From: Acidobacteriota bacterium | GTDB lineage: Bacteria > Acidobacteriota > Terriglobia > Bryobacterales > Bryobacteraceae | DNA length: 64,000 bases | Direction of reading: 5' to 3' | Assembly: GCA_018268715.1 (NCBI GenBank) | Contig: JAFDVZ010000003.1 | Span: 248,001-312,000, forward strand | Shown here: positions 27,189 through 38,963 of the stretch, one piece after another | Numbering within the stretch: the first letter of the stretch is position 1 | Layout of the letters: each line of letters begins with the position of its first letter | The notes under the pieces: generated by a model | Databases searched by the model: none | Seen by the model: the letters and a program-made list of their open reading frames with translations, nothing else | Told to the model about the DNA's origin: nothing | Program-made: the position numbers and the translations under genes

Positions 27189-28795
27189 CGTGTTCCCGCC
27201 GCCGCGGGCTTCGCGGGGGCCGGTCTTGCGCCCTCGGGCTTCGGCGCGGGCGGCATCTGATCCTTGGCAAAGCGCGGCAGCATCTCATCCCGATTCGCCA
27301 CATGCCACACGGCCGACGCAATCACGATGGCCGATTTCTGCGCGTCCTCCGGCACAATCCGCTCGTACGTGTCCAGGTTCGTGTGCCAGGTGTGCGAGCC
27401 GTACTCGATGGGATCCTGCATCAGCCCGATGCCCGGCAGCCCGGCCGCGTTGAACGACGTGCTGTCGGTGCCGCCCAGGTTCCGGCTCTTCGACGCGATG
27501 GCCCCGGCCACGCCCAGATCGGCGAACGGCGCGAGCGCCTGCCGCACCGCCGCTGCGGCCTCCGGCGGACCGAACACGCCCGCTCCGCGCACCCGCCCGG
27601 TCCCTGAGTCGATATTGAAGTACGCCGAAAGCTTCGGATACTCCGGCTTCTGCTCCTCAAACGTGCCGAAATGGTCCTTCACATACGCCTGCGACCCGAG
27701 CAACCCCTGCTCCTCGCCCGACCACAGCGCGATCCGGATGGTGCGCCGCGGCCGCAATCCCAGGGACTGTATCAGCCGCACGGCCTCCATCATCATCGAC
27801 GACCCAATGGCGTTATCCGTCGCCCCCGTCGCCGAATGCCACGAATCCAGGTGCCCGCCGAGCATCACGATCTCATCGGCCTTATCCGTGCCCGGAATCT
27901 CCGCCACCACGTTGTAGCTGGTCTCGCCCTTCGGATACACGTGATTGGCGATGTCGAACTGGACCGCGACGTCTTCCTTGTCGTTCAGCAACCGCTCGAT
28001 GCGCCCGTAGTCCTCGTTGCGCAACACCACGGTGGGAACGGCCTTGGCGACGTCGTAGCTGCGATTGGCGAACGCGCGGATCTGGCCGAATTCCCGCCCC
28101 GCGTCGTTCACCCGCAGCAGCGCGCCGCTCGCCGCAAGCCACGGATCGATGAGTTCGTTCACCTGGTTGGCCGACAGCTTGCCCTCGGGAGTCTGAACCT
28201 GCTGCCGGCCGAAGTTCATCGGCGTGGGATTCAGCGGATCGAACCGTGCGGCGGCCTCGGCGTCATCCAAACGTTTGGCCGGAGTCGCGAAGCTGACCTT
28301 CAGCACCGCCGCCTTGCCCATGAACACGATCCGTCCCCGGACCTTGTCCTTATTGGCGTCCATCCATGCGGTCAGTTCTTCCTTGGAGGGCGTCGACGGC
28401 GGATTCAACTCGACGACATGCCCCGCCACGACGCCGTTGGTGGAAGGCGTCCAGGCCAGCACCTCGAAGGTGAGGTTATCGTTCACCGGAGCGGTCAGGT
28501 ACCCGGCGGCGCGCTCATTGGCCCACCCGGAATGCCCCCACTTCCACGGCTCGAGCTGGATGTTCTTGAGTCCCCACTCCTTGAACTGGTCCGCCGCCCA
28601 ATTCGCGGCGGCCTCATGTCCCGGCGACCCGGTCAGCCGCGGACCATAGCGGTCCGTCAGCTTATGCAGGATGCGCAGCACCTGCGAGTTGCCGGTCTCC
28701 TCCCGGCGGAACTTCCAGTTCGTATTCTCATCGACGGTCTCCGCCGCGGTCAGGCACAGAGACACACTAAGGGCAGCAACGACCCACCTTGTCAT
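27185..28795 (-). CDS. Exported M28-family zinc aminopeptidase with PA domain
   Basis: The 536-aa protein has a signal peptide (MTRWVVAALSVSLCLTAA). The zinc ligands are readable in order: GGHLDSW, ATDNAIGS, GEEQGLLGS, NIDSG and the late SHTWHTNLDTYERI. An inserted protease-associated domain (about 130-250) carries RGRIVFMGKA. This matches secreted Q-type carboxypeptidase/aminopeptidases (M28). The C-terminal tail is Pro/Ala-rich. It is the upstream partner of the VOC gene, in a 4-nt overlap. Confidence 0.92.
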   Translation of the reverse strand: MTRWVVAALSVSLCLTAAETVDENTNWKFRREETGNSQVLRILHKLTDRYGPRLTGSPGHEAAANWAADQFKEWGLKNIQLEPWKWGHSGWANERAAGYLTAPVNDNLTFEVLAWTPSTNGVVAGHVVELNPPSTPSKEELTAWMDANKDKVRGRIVFMGKAAVLKVSFATPAKRLDDAEAAARFDPLNPTPMNFGRQQVQTPEGKLSANQVNELIDPWLAASGALLRVNDAGREFGQIRAFANRSYDVAKAVPTVVLRNEDYGRIERLLNDKEDVAVQFDIANHVYPKGETSYNVVAEIPGTDKADEIVMLGGHLDSWHSATGATDNAIGSSMMMEAVRLIQSLGLRPRRTIRIALWSGEEQGLLGSQAYVKDHFGTFEEQKPEYPKLSAYFNIDSGTGRVRGAGVFGPPEAAAAVRQALAPFADLGVAGAIASKSRNLGGTDSTSFNAAGLPGIGLMQDPIEYGSHTWHTNLDTYERIVPEDAQKSAIVIASAVWHVANRDEMLPRFAKDQMPPAPKPEGARPAPAKPAAAGTR

Positions 28796-28807
28796 TCCAT
28801 GATGATG

Positions 28808-29464
28808 TCACAACGGACGAACGCCCCGGGGCTCCGCGGCGCCCTTGGCGATCAACCACACCGCCAGCGGAATTTCGAAGGCGAACATCGGCGCCCACAT
28901 CCAGTCGGTGAGGGCGCCGCGCAGGAATCCGGCGGCCTCGAACGGAAGGCACGCCACCAGCAGCGCCGACGCGGCGACGCCCAGCCAAGCCAGCGGCGCT
29001 GGGATCACGCGCCCCCGTAGCATCAGCCAGGAGAACGCCAGGCTTCCCACCGCGAAGAACGTAGCCGGCACAATCACGCTATTCCGCAAAAGGTGCGCCC
29101 CCAACGCCTCGTCCGCGGCGCCGCGCGCCGCCAGCCGTCCCAGCGCCAGCAGTTGCGATATCGAAACGCCCGAAAGCAGTCCCTCGCCCACGCGGCACAC
29201 CAGGCCGAAAAGGGCCAGCGTCTCATCCTGTGCCCGGGTGATCGCGTGCAGAGTGACAGCCAGCGCCAGCGCCGAGAAACACTGGACGAAGGTCAGCACC
29301 ACTACGAAGCCCATCTCCGTCGGATGCTCGGCGATACTCGCCAGCCTCGCCGTCACGTTGTCCCCGCCGGTCGCCTGCCCAAACAACACCATGCCGGCGA
29401 TGGTCGCCGCGGTGTAAGCGAGAAACGTGACCCCCGCCACTCTGGAGTTCGCTGTACGCGTCAT
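28808..29464 (-). CDS. DUF4386-like multi-pass membrane protein
   Basis: The 218-aa protein (start ATG 29464) has six or so helices, beginning FLAYTAATIAGMVLFG and including GFVVVLTFVQCFSALALAV and WLGVAASALLVACLPF. It also has the conserved-looking segment RVGEGLLSGVSISQLLALG. This pattern fits the DUF4386 family of unknown function. An in-frame upstream extension exists but overlaps the divergent promoter region and has no helix. It lies 12 nt downstream of the M28 gene start, on the same strand. Confidence 0.75.
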   Translation of the reverse strand: MTRTANSRVAGVTFLAYTAATIAGMVLFGQATGGDNVTARLASIAEHPTEMGFVVVLTFVQCFSALALAVTLHAITRAQDETLALFGLVCRVGEGLLSGVSISQLLALGRLAARGAADEALGAHLLRNSVIVPATFFAVGSLAFSWLMLRGRVIPAPLAWLGVAASALLVACLPFEAAGFLRGALTDWMWAPMFAFEIPLAVWLIAKGAAEPRGVRPL

Positions 29465-29528
29465 GTTAGCGCATACGAGAGGGGCCCGTCCCGAGTTCCC
29501 ACCCATCCTGTGATACCGTAGCTCTAAC

Positions 29529-29535
29529 AAGGAGG
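29529..29535 (+). promoter_or_regulatory. Perfect Shine-Dalgarno before TTG start
   Basis: AAGGAGG lies 5 nt before TTG 29541 and fixes this start for the Tat-exported aldo-keto reductase. Confidence 0.85.
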
Positions 29536-29540
29536 GACGT

Positions 29541-30449
29541 TTGTCGAAATACTCCCGTCGCGATTTCCTGAAAAGCACCGTGGCCGCCGGCGCCATCGCC
29601 GGAGTGGGCGGTCTTACGATCCCCAACGCCGCATCCGCCGCCCCCGCCGCCCGGAAAGCCACTGACTTCGTCACGCTCGGCAATTCCGGCGTCAAAGTCA
29701 CCCGGCTCGCCTTCGGCACCGGCACCTACGGCGGACGCGTCCAGCGCGAACTCGGCCAGGAGCAGTTCAACCGCCTGGTCCGCCACGCCTACGACAGCGG
29801 CATCCGCTTCTTTGAGACCGCCGAAGCCTACACCGGCATGCCCGAAATGCTCGGCATCGCCCTCAAAGGCATCCCGCGCGACTCCTACGCGCTGATGACC
29901 AAGTACCGCCTCCGCTCCACCGACGATCCCAAGACCAAAATCGACGCCTACCGCAAGACGCTCAACAGCGAGTACTTCGACATCCTCCTGCTCCACTGCG
30001 TCCGCGGCGCCGAATGGGCCGAGCAGTTCAAGCCCATCCGTGACGAATTCGACAACGCCAAGCAGAAGAAAATCATCTCCGCCCACGGCGCGAGCGTCCA
30101 CGGCCTGATCCCCCTGCGCACCTTCCCCGCCAACGACTGGCTGGACGTCGCCCTCATGCGCGTCAACCACAAGGGCACGCGCATGGACACCCTCAAGAAC
30201 GCCGAAAACGAGGATCTCGGCGACGTCAGCGAAGTGATGTCCCACGTCAAGAAGGTGCACGCGCGCGGCGTCGGCGTGCTGGGCATGAAACTGGTGGGCG
30301 AAGGCCGCTTCACCACCCCGGAGGACCGCGAAGCCGCCATGCGCTTCGTCATGGGTTCGGGCGCCGTCGACGCCGTCACCATCGGCTTCAAGAGCCCCGC
30401 CGAAATCGACGAGGCCATCGAGCGCATGAACCGTTCCCTCAAGGCCTAA
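29541..30449 (+). CDS. Tat-exported aldo-keto reductase
   Basis: The 302-aa protein starts at TTG after a perfect AAGGAGG. Its N-terminus SRRDFLKSTVAAGAIAG is a twin-arginine signal. The barrel contains GTYGG, the segment RFFETAEAYTG (the Tyr of the tetrad) and later LLLHCVRGAEW and IGFKSPAEIDEA, as in aldo-keto reductases. The usual catalytic Lys is plausibly in the MTKYRL strand. It would reduce a carbonyl or aldose outside the cytoplasm; the substrate is unknown. Confidence 0.88.
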   Translation: MSKYSRRDFLKSTVAAGAIAGVGGLTIPNAASAAPAARKATDFVTLGNSGVKVTRLAFGTGTYGGRVQRELGQEQFNRLVRHAYDSGIRFFETAEAYTGMPEMLGIALKGIPRDSYALMTKYRLRSTDDPKTKIDAYRKTLNSEYFDILLLHCVRGAEWAEQFKPIRDEFDNAKQKKIISAHGASVHGLIPLRTFPANDWLDVALMRVNHKGTRMDTLKNAENEDLGDVSEVMSHVKKVHARGVGVLGMKLVGEGRFTTPEDREAAMRFVMGSGAVDAVTIGFKSPAEIDEAIERMNRSLKA

Positions 30450-30473
30450 ACCCGCCGCAGGCGGCCGCCCGCC

Positions 30474-31283
30474 TCACTTCGACGAAGCGGCCGCCCCGTC
30501 CTGCTTGCTGTAATCCAACTCCGACCCCAGCACGCTATGCGGAATCATGAACACCGCCAGCGTCGCCACGGCCGCCCCCGCCGCCCAGGCCCGCGGCGAG
30601 CGAACCCTCGGCATCGCCCAATACGCGATCAGCCAGATCACCACCGCCGCCGCCGTCTTGTTATCGGTTAAATCGGTCCCGAACGGCCAGCCGGTCCAGT
30701 AGGCGTCGAAGGCGTACTTCTGCACCAGCGGACCCAGCACCATCCCGCCCGCCGCCAGGAAACCCAGCGTCCACAGCATCAGCGCCTTCAGCCGTTGCTC
30801 GCCCGCCCACGCCCCCAACCCCGCCCGCGTCGACAGCAGCATCCCGCCGAACATCGCCAGGATATGCACAATCAGCACCGCCGCCGGCACGTCGCCCCGG
30901 AACCGGATCACCACGCCGGGCAGCCGCGTCTCGGCCGGCCCCTTCCGCAGCGTGATCTCATATTGCAGCTTGCCCGCCGCGGGCTGGTGCGGCAGCATCG
31001 CCTCCAGCGCCCCGCCCACCCGCTTCATCTCGACAGCGGTCCAGGAATCGGCCGTCTTGAACCGCTTCCAGGCGAGCGAGCCCGTCACCGTCTCCCCCGC
31101 CTCCACCCGGACCGGACAATCGCCCGCCCCCGGGTAACTCCGCGGCAATTTCGAGCGCACCTCGCCCCCCGCGAACACCTGCCGCACCCGAACCGGATAA
31201 GTCGGTCCGGTAATTCTTTGATAGGCCGCCGAAACAATCGTGATAAGGACGGATAGGATCCACAACGTACGCGAACTTTTCAT
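30474..31283 (-). CDS. Hypothetical membrane protein
   Basis: The 269-aa protein has an N-terminal anchor (LWILSVLITIVSAAY) and a hydrophilic periplasmic stretch (about 25-130). After this come four helices (VLIVHILAMFGGMLL, LMLWTLGFLAAGGMVLG, AVVIWLIAYWAM and AVATLAVFMIP). No family or active-site motif is recognised. It diverges from glmS and converges on the aldo-keto reductase. Confidence 0.72.
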   Translation of the reverse strand: MKSSRTLWILSVLITIVSAAYQRITGPTYPVRVRQVFAGGEVRSKLPRSYPGAGDCPVRVEAGETVTGSLAWKRFKTADSWTAVEMKRVGGALEAMLPHQPAAGKLQYEITLRKGPAETRLPGVVIRFRGDVPAAVLIVHILAMFGGMLLSTRAGLGAWAGEQRLKALMLWTLGFLAAGGMVLGPLVQKYAFDAYWTGWPFGTDLTDNKTAAAVVIWLIAYWAMPRVRSPRAWAAGAAVATLAVFMIPHSVLGSELDYSKQDGAAASSK

Positions 31284-31365
31284 AGGGGATATTTGATTTT
31301 TGGATCGGGCCGACCAGCGCCCGCCGGTAAAGTTTTGGTGAAGACCTCACGACTACTATATAGGT

Positions 31366-34337
<2,972 letters not shown>

Positions 34338-34363
34338 TCGCCCGCCAGTATTAACATCGCAAA

Positions 34364-34395
34364 GGCCGGGGTTCAACGCCTCGGCCCTCTTTCCA
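34364..34395 (+). terminator. Intrinsic terminator after gap
   Basis: GGCCGGGG (34364-34371) pairs with CCTCGGCC (34379-34386) around a 7-nt loop, with one G-U pair. It is followed by a C/T-rich tract (ctctttcc). Confidence 0.65.
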
Positions 34396-35170
34396 TTGCC
34401 GCAGTCATCCCAGAAATTGGCTTTGATCATCCCAGCAATCCCCGGAGACCTTGCGTAATCCCAGCGATCCTCAGTCCATAAGCGCCCTTGGGTGGCGGCG
34501 TTGCTGCTCAGTGGGGCCGACGGGGGCCCTTGACTTCGGTTGAATCTGGCAGCGTGGGATTGCTACGAGACTCGCCGGAACGAGGACGTCGTCCGAAGCT
34601 GAACAGCTACACTCACAGTCTGATGGAGTTCCGGCGGGGCGGCGATTTGCCAAGCGCCGCGGCAAGTCTCGCCGGATGCAGATCGAGTTTCGCCGCGTGC
34701 TCCCCTCAGGTATGAGATCGACAACCCTATTCAGTTCCTTGACTGACTGTAGCGTATCCCGCACCCCTTCTGTCTGACCGTCCGCGTCGCCAAGCCGTCC
34801 CAGAGTCAGTCCGAATTGGCGCTATGCTCAGTCAGCCCGCGACGCTCCGATACTCGCGGTCAGGTCCGGCGTCATTGAGCTTTGGTACGGTGGTGATTCC
34901 CCCCCTCGATCTCGCCCTGACCACTGCCTGACGGAACAGCAGGAGACGGGCCATGTAACTAGGTGGCCTCACGAATCCGCTCGATGATCTCAGGTACGGT
35001 TCTTTGGTAGCCGTTTCTGTCATCGGGTGTAGCCGACATGGCGGCTATCGCGGCCCAATGCTCGGAGGCGCAGAGTGCTGCTGCAAACGACCGCCGGGGC
35101 TTCCATGAAGCCTCGCCTACACCCCTCCACCCGATCCAACCGATTCAAACGACGCCGCGCCCGGACTTTC
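34396..35170. other. Intergenic region without a supported gene
   Basis: About 775 bp between the gap terminator and the TIR gene. Short open frames exist on both strands (such as 34488-34715 and 34832-35023), but none has a ribosome site, domain or convincing composition. ATCCCAG occurs three times (34407, 34429, 34458) at irregular spacing. It may be decayed sequence carried with the accessory TIR gene. Confidence 0.5.
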
Positions 35171-35179
35171 TGATAAGAT
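35171..35179 (+). promoter_or_regulatory. Extended -10 promoter element of the TIR gene
   Basis: TGaTAAGAT is a good extended -10 box, placing transcription start near 35186, about 31 nt before the ATG. No clear -35 is visible. Confidence 0.45.
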
Positions 35180-35216
35180 GCGCTAGTCGAGGCAATTTCA
35201 TCGCCCTCTGGAGAAT

Positions 35217-36284
35217 ATGTCCGAAACGCCTGAACCGATGAAGAACCGGTTTGATATCTTCATCGCTTATGCTAGCACCGATCGACTGTTTGCACTGAAT
35301 TTGTGGCACGCTCTTAGCCCGCACTGCACGGTTTTCCTCGATTCGAAATTCCTGAAGCCCGGTGATAATTGGGCGGAGGAGATTCGTGAGGCTCAACAAC
35401 AATCCCTGATCACGGCGATCTTGGTATCATCCAGGACAGACCTCTCCTTCTATCAGAAGGAGGAGATTGCGATTGCTATCGATCTAGTCCGCGACGGGAT
35501 GAGATTGCACCGCGCAATACCTGTAATCAGGGGGGCCGTCGATAAGACAGCGCTCCCTTACGGTATTCGACAACTACAGGCTATTCACTGTCGTAAAGGC
35601 AAGGTAAAGGAGGTCGCCGAGGAGATCCTCAGGGTGCTATCAGATCTGCGCGAGGAGCCAGACTTCTTATCTCGAGTCGCGGCCGCAGGGGCCGCAAGCG
35701 TATCCGCCGAAGTCGTCATCCGACCAAGTTGGGCGCCGGCTAAATCCGCACTCGACAAGAAGGGTAGAGCCCTGGAGGAGTTAAACACGGCGCATCTTCG
35801 CTCCCTCTTCTATAGGGCTCTACATGAAAAGCTGGATGGTCGAGTCAGGCCATTTGCGTTGGCTCTCGTCGATATTGATGATCAATCGAGGATTAATGAG
35901 AAGTTCGGCAGCGAAGCGGGTGATCATATCATCAACGTAGTACACGCGATGGTGAAGGAATGGGCCAAGGGCAAGGCCTGTGGTCGTTTGGGTGCCGACA
36001 GCTTCTACTTATTCATCGAGGACTTGAGTACGGATTCCCCGCTCCAACGAATGAGAGACTTCTGCAGTGCAGTTGAGAACCATAACTGGGACTCGATAGC
36101 AAATGGCTTGCATGTAAGCTGCACGGTTGGGATAGCTATTTGGCGGCAAGGAGAAAATGCGTCTACCCTCGTCCGCAGGTCAATCGAGGGGGTGCGTAAG
36201 GGCAAGTTTGCTGGTGGCAATCAGGCTCGATCTGGTCCGCTGTTTTCGAATCTCGAGGGCGACTTTCCGCAAGATTGGAGCTGA
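35217..36284 (+). CDS. TIR domain fused to a degenerate GGDEF-like nucleotide-cyclase domain
   Basis: The 355-aa protein has two readable parts and no helix or signal peptide, so it is cytosolic. Residues 11-140 are a TIR domain: FDIFIAYASTDRLFALNLW, the BB-loop-like FLDSKFLKPGDNW, and YQKEEIAIAI, where Glu83 aligns with the catalytic glutamate of NAD-cleaving TIR enzymes. Residues 205-335 are GGDEF-like: LVDIDDQSRINEKFG keeps the metal Asp219 and the base-binding Asn227, AGD is kept, but GGDEF is replaced by GADSF (259-263). The third-position acid is kept, the second Gly and fourth acid are lost, and there is no RxxD inhibitory site. The gene uses ATA, TTA, CTA and AGA codons rare in its neighbours and sits alone between two terminators, suggesting acquisition. 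A defence or nucleotide-signalling role is inferred, not shown. Confidence 0.85.
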   Translation: MSETPEPMKNRFDIFIAYASTDRLFALNLWHALSPHCTVFLDSKFLKPGDNWAEEIREAQQQSLITAILVSSRTDLSFYQKEEIAIAIDLVRDGMRLHRAIPVIRGAVDKTALPYGIRQLQAIHCRKGKVKEVAEEILRVLSDLREEPDFLSRVAAAGAASVSAEVVIRPSWAPAKSALDKKGRALEELNTAHLRSLFYRALHEKLDGRVRPFALALVDIDDQSRINEKFGSEAGDHIINVVHAMVKEWAKGKACGRLGADSFYLFIEDLSTDSPLQRMRDFCSAVENHNWDSIANGLHVSCTVGIAIWRQGENASTLVRRSIEGVRKGKFAGGNQARSGPLFSNLEGDFPQDWS

Positions 36285-36452
36285 GATTGATCATCCATAA
36301 CTGCCGCGGTTACACTCACCCCTTAGGACGTTCCGACGTCACGAACGCCCGTGAACACAGACTCTCCGTTACAATGCGCACCCCACCTGTATGACAAATG
36401 CAACCGGGGCTTGCCAGCGCCGCGATAGGCCGACAAGTACTCACCGAGGGGA

Positions 36453-36483
36453 ATCGGGGCGGCCCCGCAAGAGCCGCCCCGAT
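36453..36483 (-). terminator. Terminator-like hairpin downstream of ahcY
   Basis: ATCGGGGCGGC (36453-36463) and GCCGCCCCGAT (36473-36483) form a perfect 11-bp stem with a 9-nt loop. No T-tract follows, so termination efficiency is uncertain. Confidence 0.5.
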
Positions 36484-36511
36484 CACCTTCGATGGCGGGA
36501 TCGACGGTTAG

Positions 36512-37936
36512 CTAGTACCGGTAAGTATCCGGCTTGAACGGACCTTCCACCGGCACGCCGATGTAGTCGGCCTGCCGCTGGCTCAGCGTCGTCAGCTTCA
36601 CCCCGATCTTCTCCAGGTGCAGCCGCGCCACTTCCTCATCCAACCGCTTGGGCAGCGTATACACGCCCACCTTGTACTCGTCCTTGTTCTTCCACAGATC
36701 CAACTGCGCCAGCGTCTGGTTGGCGAAGCTGTTCGACATCACGAAGCTCGGATGCCCCGTGGCGCAGCCCAGGTTCACCAGCCGGCCCTCGGCCAGCAGG
36801 AAGATCGCATGCCCGTCGGGGAACGTGTACTTGTCCACCTGAGGCTTGATGTTCAGCCGAGCCGCGCCGGACCCATTCAGCCGGTCCACCTGGATCTCAT
36901 TGTCGAAATGCCCGATGTTGCACACAATGGCCTGATCCTTCATGTGCGCCATGTGCTCCAGCGTGATGATGTCCACATTGCCCGTGCACGTCACATAGAT
37001 GTCGCCGATGCCGAGCGTCTCCTCCACCGTCGTCACCTGGAAGCCTTCCATGGCCGCCTGCAACGCATTGATCGGGTCGATCTCCGTCACAATCACCCGC
37101 GCGCCCATGCCCCGCAGCGAGTGCGCCGAACCCTTGCCGACATCGCCGTAGCCGCACACCACGGCCACCTTGCCGGCCATCATGACATCGGTGGCGCGCT
37201 TGATCCCATCGGCCAGCGACTCGCGGCAGCCGTACAGGTTATCGAACTTCGACTTCGTCACCGAATCGTTGACGTTGATCGCCGGAACCAGCAACTGCCC
37301 CTTGGCCTGCATCTGGTACAACCGGTGGACGCCTGTGGTGGTCTCCTCGGAAACGCCCTTCCACTCGGCGACGACATCGTGCCAGCGGGTCGGGTTCTCG
37401 GCGTAGACCTTCTTGAGCAGCGCCTTGATCACCTCTTCCTCGTGGCTGTCGGAAGGCGTGTTCACCCAATCGCTGCCATTCTCGAGCTCGTAGCCCTTGT
37501 GGATCAGCAGCGTCGCGTCGCCGCCGTCGTCCACGATCAACTGCGGACCCTTGCCGCCCGGATGGCTCAGCGCCAGATACGTGCAATCCCAGTAATCCTC
37601 GAGCGATTCTCCCTTCCACGCAAACACCGGAACGCCCGCGGCGGCGATGGCGGAGGCCGCGTGGTCCTGCGTCGAGAAGATGTTGCAGCTCGCCCAGCGG
37701 ACGCTCGCGCCCAGATCCACCAGCGTCTCAATCAGCACGGCCGTCTGAATGGTCATGTGCAGTGAGCCGCTGACGCGAACGCCGGCGAGAGGCTTCGCCT
37801 TGGCGTACTTGTTGCGGATGGCCATCAGGCCGGGCATCTCGTGCTCGGCGATGGAAATTTCCTTGCGGCCCCAGTCGGCCAGCGACATGTCGGCGACTTT
37901 GTACTCGGTCGCGACAGCTTGAGTGATTGTGCTCAT
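36512..37936 (-). CDS. ahcY: Adenosylhomocysteinase
   Basis: The 474-aa enzyme starts at ATG 37936 (GGAG about 11 nt upstream). It has the N-terminal [30 protein letters not shown], the NAD-binding [10 protein letters not shown] and the C-terminal KPDTYRY ending, all characteristic of AhcY. It hydrolyses S-adenosylhomocysteine (SAH) to homocysteine and adenosine, relieving product inhibition of methyltransferases. It diverges from an ArsR-methyltransferase regulator with an operator-like palindrome between them. Confidence 0.97.
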   Translation of the reverse strand: MSTITQAVATEYKVADMSLADWGRKEISIAEHEMPGLMAIRNKYAKAKPLAGVRVSGSLHMTIQTAVLIETLVDLGASVRWASCNIFSTQDHAASAIAAAGVPVFAWKGESLEDYWDCTYLALSHPGGKGPQLIVDDGGDATLLIHKGYELENGSDWVNTPSDSHEEEVIKALLKKVYAENPTRWHDVVAEWKGVSEETTTGVHRLYQMQAKGQLLVPAINVNDSVTKSKFDNLYGCRESLADGIKRATDVMMAGKVAVVCGYGDVGKGSAHSLRGMGARVIVTEIDPINALQAAMEGFQVTTVEETLGIGDIYVTCTGNVDIITLEHMAHMKDQAIVCNIGHFDNEIQVDRLNGSGAARLNIKPQVDKYTFPDGHAIFLLAEGRLVNLGCATGHPSFVMSNSFANQTLAQLDLWKNKDEYKVGVYTLPKRLDEEVARLHLEKIGVKLTTLSQRQADYIGVPVEGPFKPDTYRY

Positions 37937-37957
37937 GCGGAATTCAGCTCCGGAATC

Positions 37958-37985
37958 AGGATAGCACATCGGATCCATCAATCAA
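37958..37985 (-). promoter_or_regulatory. Candidate ahcY promoter
   Basis: On the minus strand TTGATT (37985-37980) and TGcTATCCT (-10 at 37963-37958) are spaced by 16 nt. The -35 box lies inside the palindrome at 37977-38000, so a bound repressor would block it. Confidence 0.5.
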
Positions 37986-38000
37986 TCATGATTCCTTGAT
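37977..38000. promoter_or_regulatory. 24-bp palindromic operator between ahcY and the ArsR-type regulator
   Basis: ATCAA-tc-AATCATGATT-cc-TTGAT is an inverted repeat in which 20 of 24 positions are symmetric. It overlaps the -35 of the ahcY promoter and the -10 region of the regulator promoter. ATCAA/TTGAT half-sites resemble those reported for SAH-responsive ArsR regulators. Confidence 0.65.
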
Positions 38001-38005
38001 AGAAT
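37997..38005 (+). promoter_or_regulatory. Candidate promoter of the ArsR-type regulator gene
   Basis: TGaTAGAAT is an extended -10 box whose predicted start (about 38011-38013) falls on the GTG start codon, suggesting a leaderless message. It overlaps the palindrome by four bases. Confidence 0.4.
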
Positions 38006-38012
38006 ATAAGTC

Positions 38013-38963
38013 GTGGCCGGCCTTCTCAAAGCCCTCCGACTCCTAGGCGACGAGGGCCGCGTGCGCCTGCTTCGTCTGCTCGCCCAAGAGGAGCTGAGCG
38101 TGGCCGAACTCCAGGAGATCCTCGGCATGGGCCAGAGCCGTATCTCCATGCAGCTCTCGCAGTTACGGCAGGCGGGCCTGGTCGAACTGCGCCGCTCCGG
38201 CCAGAAGAGCCTGTACCGCTTCACCGCCCCCAATGGGGCCGAGGCGCTGGTCGGGGAAATGCTCGCCCGCAGCGCCGCCGAAATCCGCGAATCGGGGGAG
38301 GACGACGCCGCCCTTCGGCTCGCCCTCGAAAAGCGCAAGGACAAGCTGCGCGGCTACTTCGACGAGCTGGCCGGCAAATTCGGCCGCAACTACGTGCCCG
38401 GCCGGAGCTGGCAGGCGCTCGCCGAAATGCTGATCCGGCTGCTGCCGCCGCTGGTCATCGCCGACCTCGGAGCGGGCGAAGGAACCCTGTCTTTGATGCT
38501 CGCACAGCGCGCGGAGCGTGTAATTTCGGTCGATAACTCGCGCAAAATGGTCGAATATGGCGCCGAAATCGCGCAAAAACATGCAGTTTTGAACCTCGAA
38601 TATCGCCTGGGAGACCTGGAAGAGCTGCCTTTGGACGACGAAGAGGCCGATTTGGCGCTGTTTCACCAAAGCCTCCACCACGCGATTCACCCCGAAAAAG
38701 CGGTCGCGGAGGCCTGGCGGATCCTCAAACCGGGGGGGCGGATCGTCATTTTGGACCTGCTGCGGCACAATTTCGACGAGGCCAGGGACGTGTACGCCGA
38801 TGTTTGGCTGGGTTTCTCGCAGGTGGAGCTGGTGAACCTGCTGGGCGATGCAAATTTCGCCGAAATACAGGTCTCAGTGGTGCATAAAGAGCAGGAAACG
38901 CCCCATTTTGAGACGGTTATGGCGATTGCTGAGAAGCGCGGGCGATCCGCCCAATCGCGTTGA
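38013..38963 (+). CDS. ArsR-family regulator fused to a SAM-dependent methyltransferase domain (SahR-like)
   Basis: The 316-aa protein starts at GTG 38013. Residues 1-80 are an ArsR winged helix (LLRLLAQEELSVAELQEILGMGQSRISMQLSQL). Residues about 130-300 are a class-I methyltransferase fold with the SAM/SAH-binding VIADLGAGEGTLSL, the acidic residue in VISVDNS and LKPGGRIVILDLL. ArsR-methyltransferase fusions of this type are known as SAH-sensing repressors of the methionine/SAM cycle. The divergent ahcY, encoding the SAH-degrading enzyme, and the intervening palindrome support that role. The 3' end overlaps the convergent UvrC-like gene by 47 nt. Confidence 0.88.
   Translation: MAGLLKALRLLGDEGRVRLLRLLAQEELSVAELQEILGMGQSRISMQLSQLRQAGLVELRRSGQKSLYRFTAPNGAEALVGEMLARSAAEIRESGEDDAALRLALEKRKDKLRGYFDELAGKFGRNYVPGRSWQALAEMLIRLLPPLVIADLGAGEGTLSLMLAQRAERVISVDNSRKMVEYGAEIAQKHAVLNLEYRLGDLEELPLDDEEADLALFHQSLHHAIHPEKAVAEAWRILKPGGRIVILDLLRHNFDEARDVYADVWLGFSQVELVNLLGDANFAEIQVSVVHKEQETPHFETVMAIAEKRGRSAQSR

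Noticed and set aside
31284-31365. glmS ribozyme
   Set aside because: The leader is under 90 nt and shows none of the conserved ribozyme core; this ribozyme is typical of Firmicutes.
34488-35023. Short frames on both strands downstream of gap
   Set aside because: No ribosome site, no domain, no recognisable transposase; reported only as an empty intergenic region.
36617-37765. 382-codon plus-strand frame antisense to ahcY
   Set aside because: A shadow of ahcY, His/Arg/Leu-rich and without any domain.
37937-38012. SAH riboswitch upstream of ahcY
   Set aside because: The leader is too short and lacks the riboswitch core; a protein operator explains the palindrome better.
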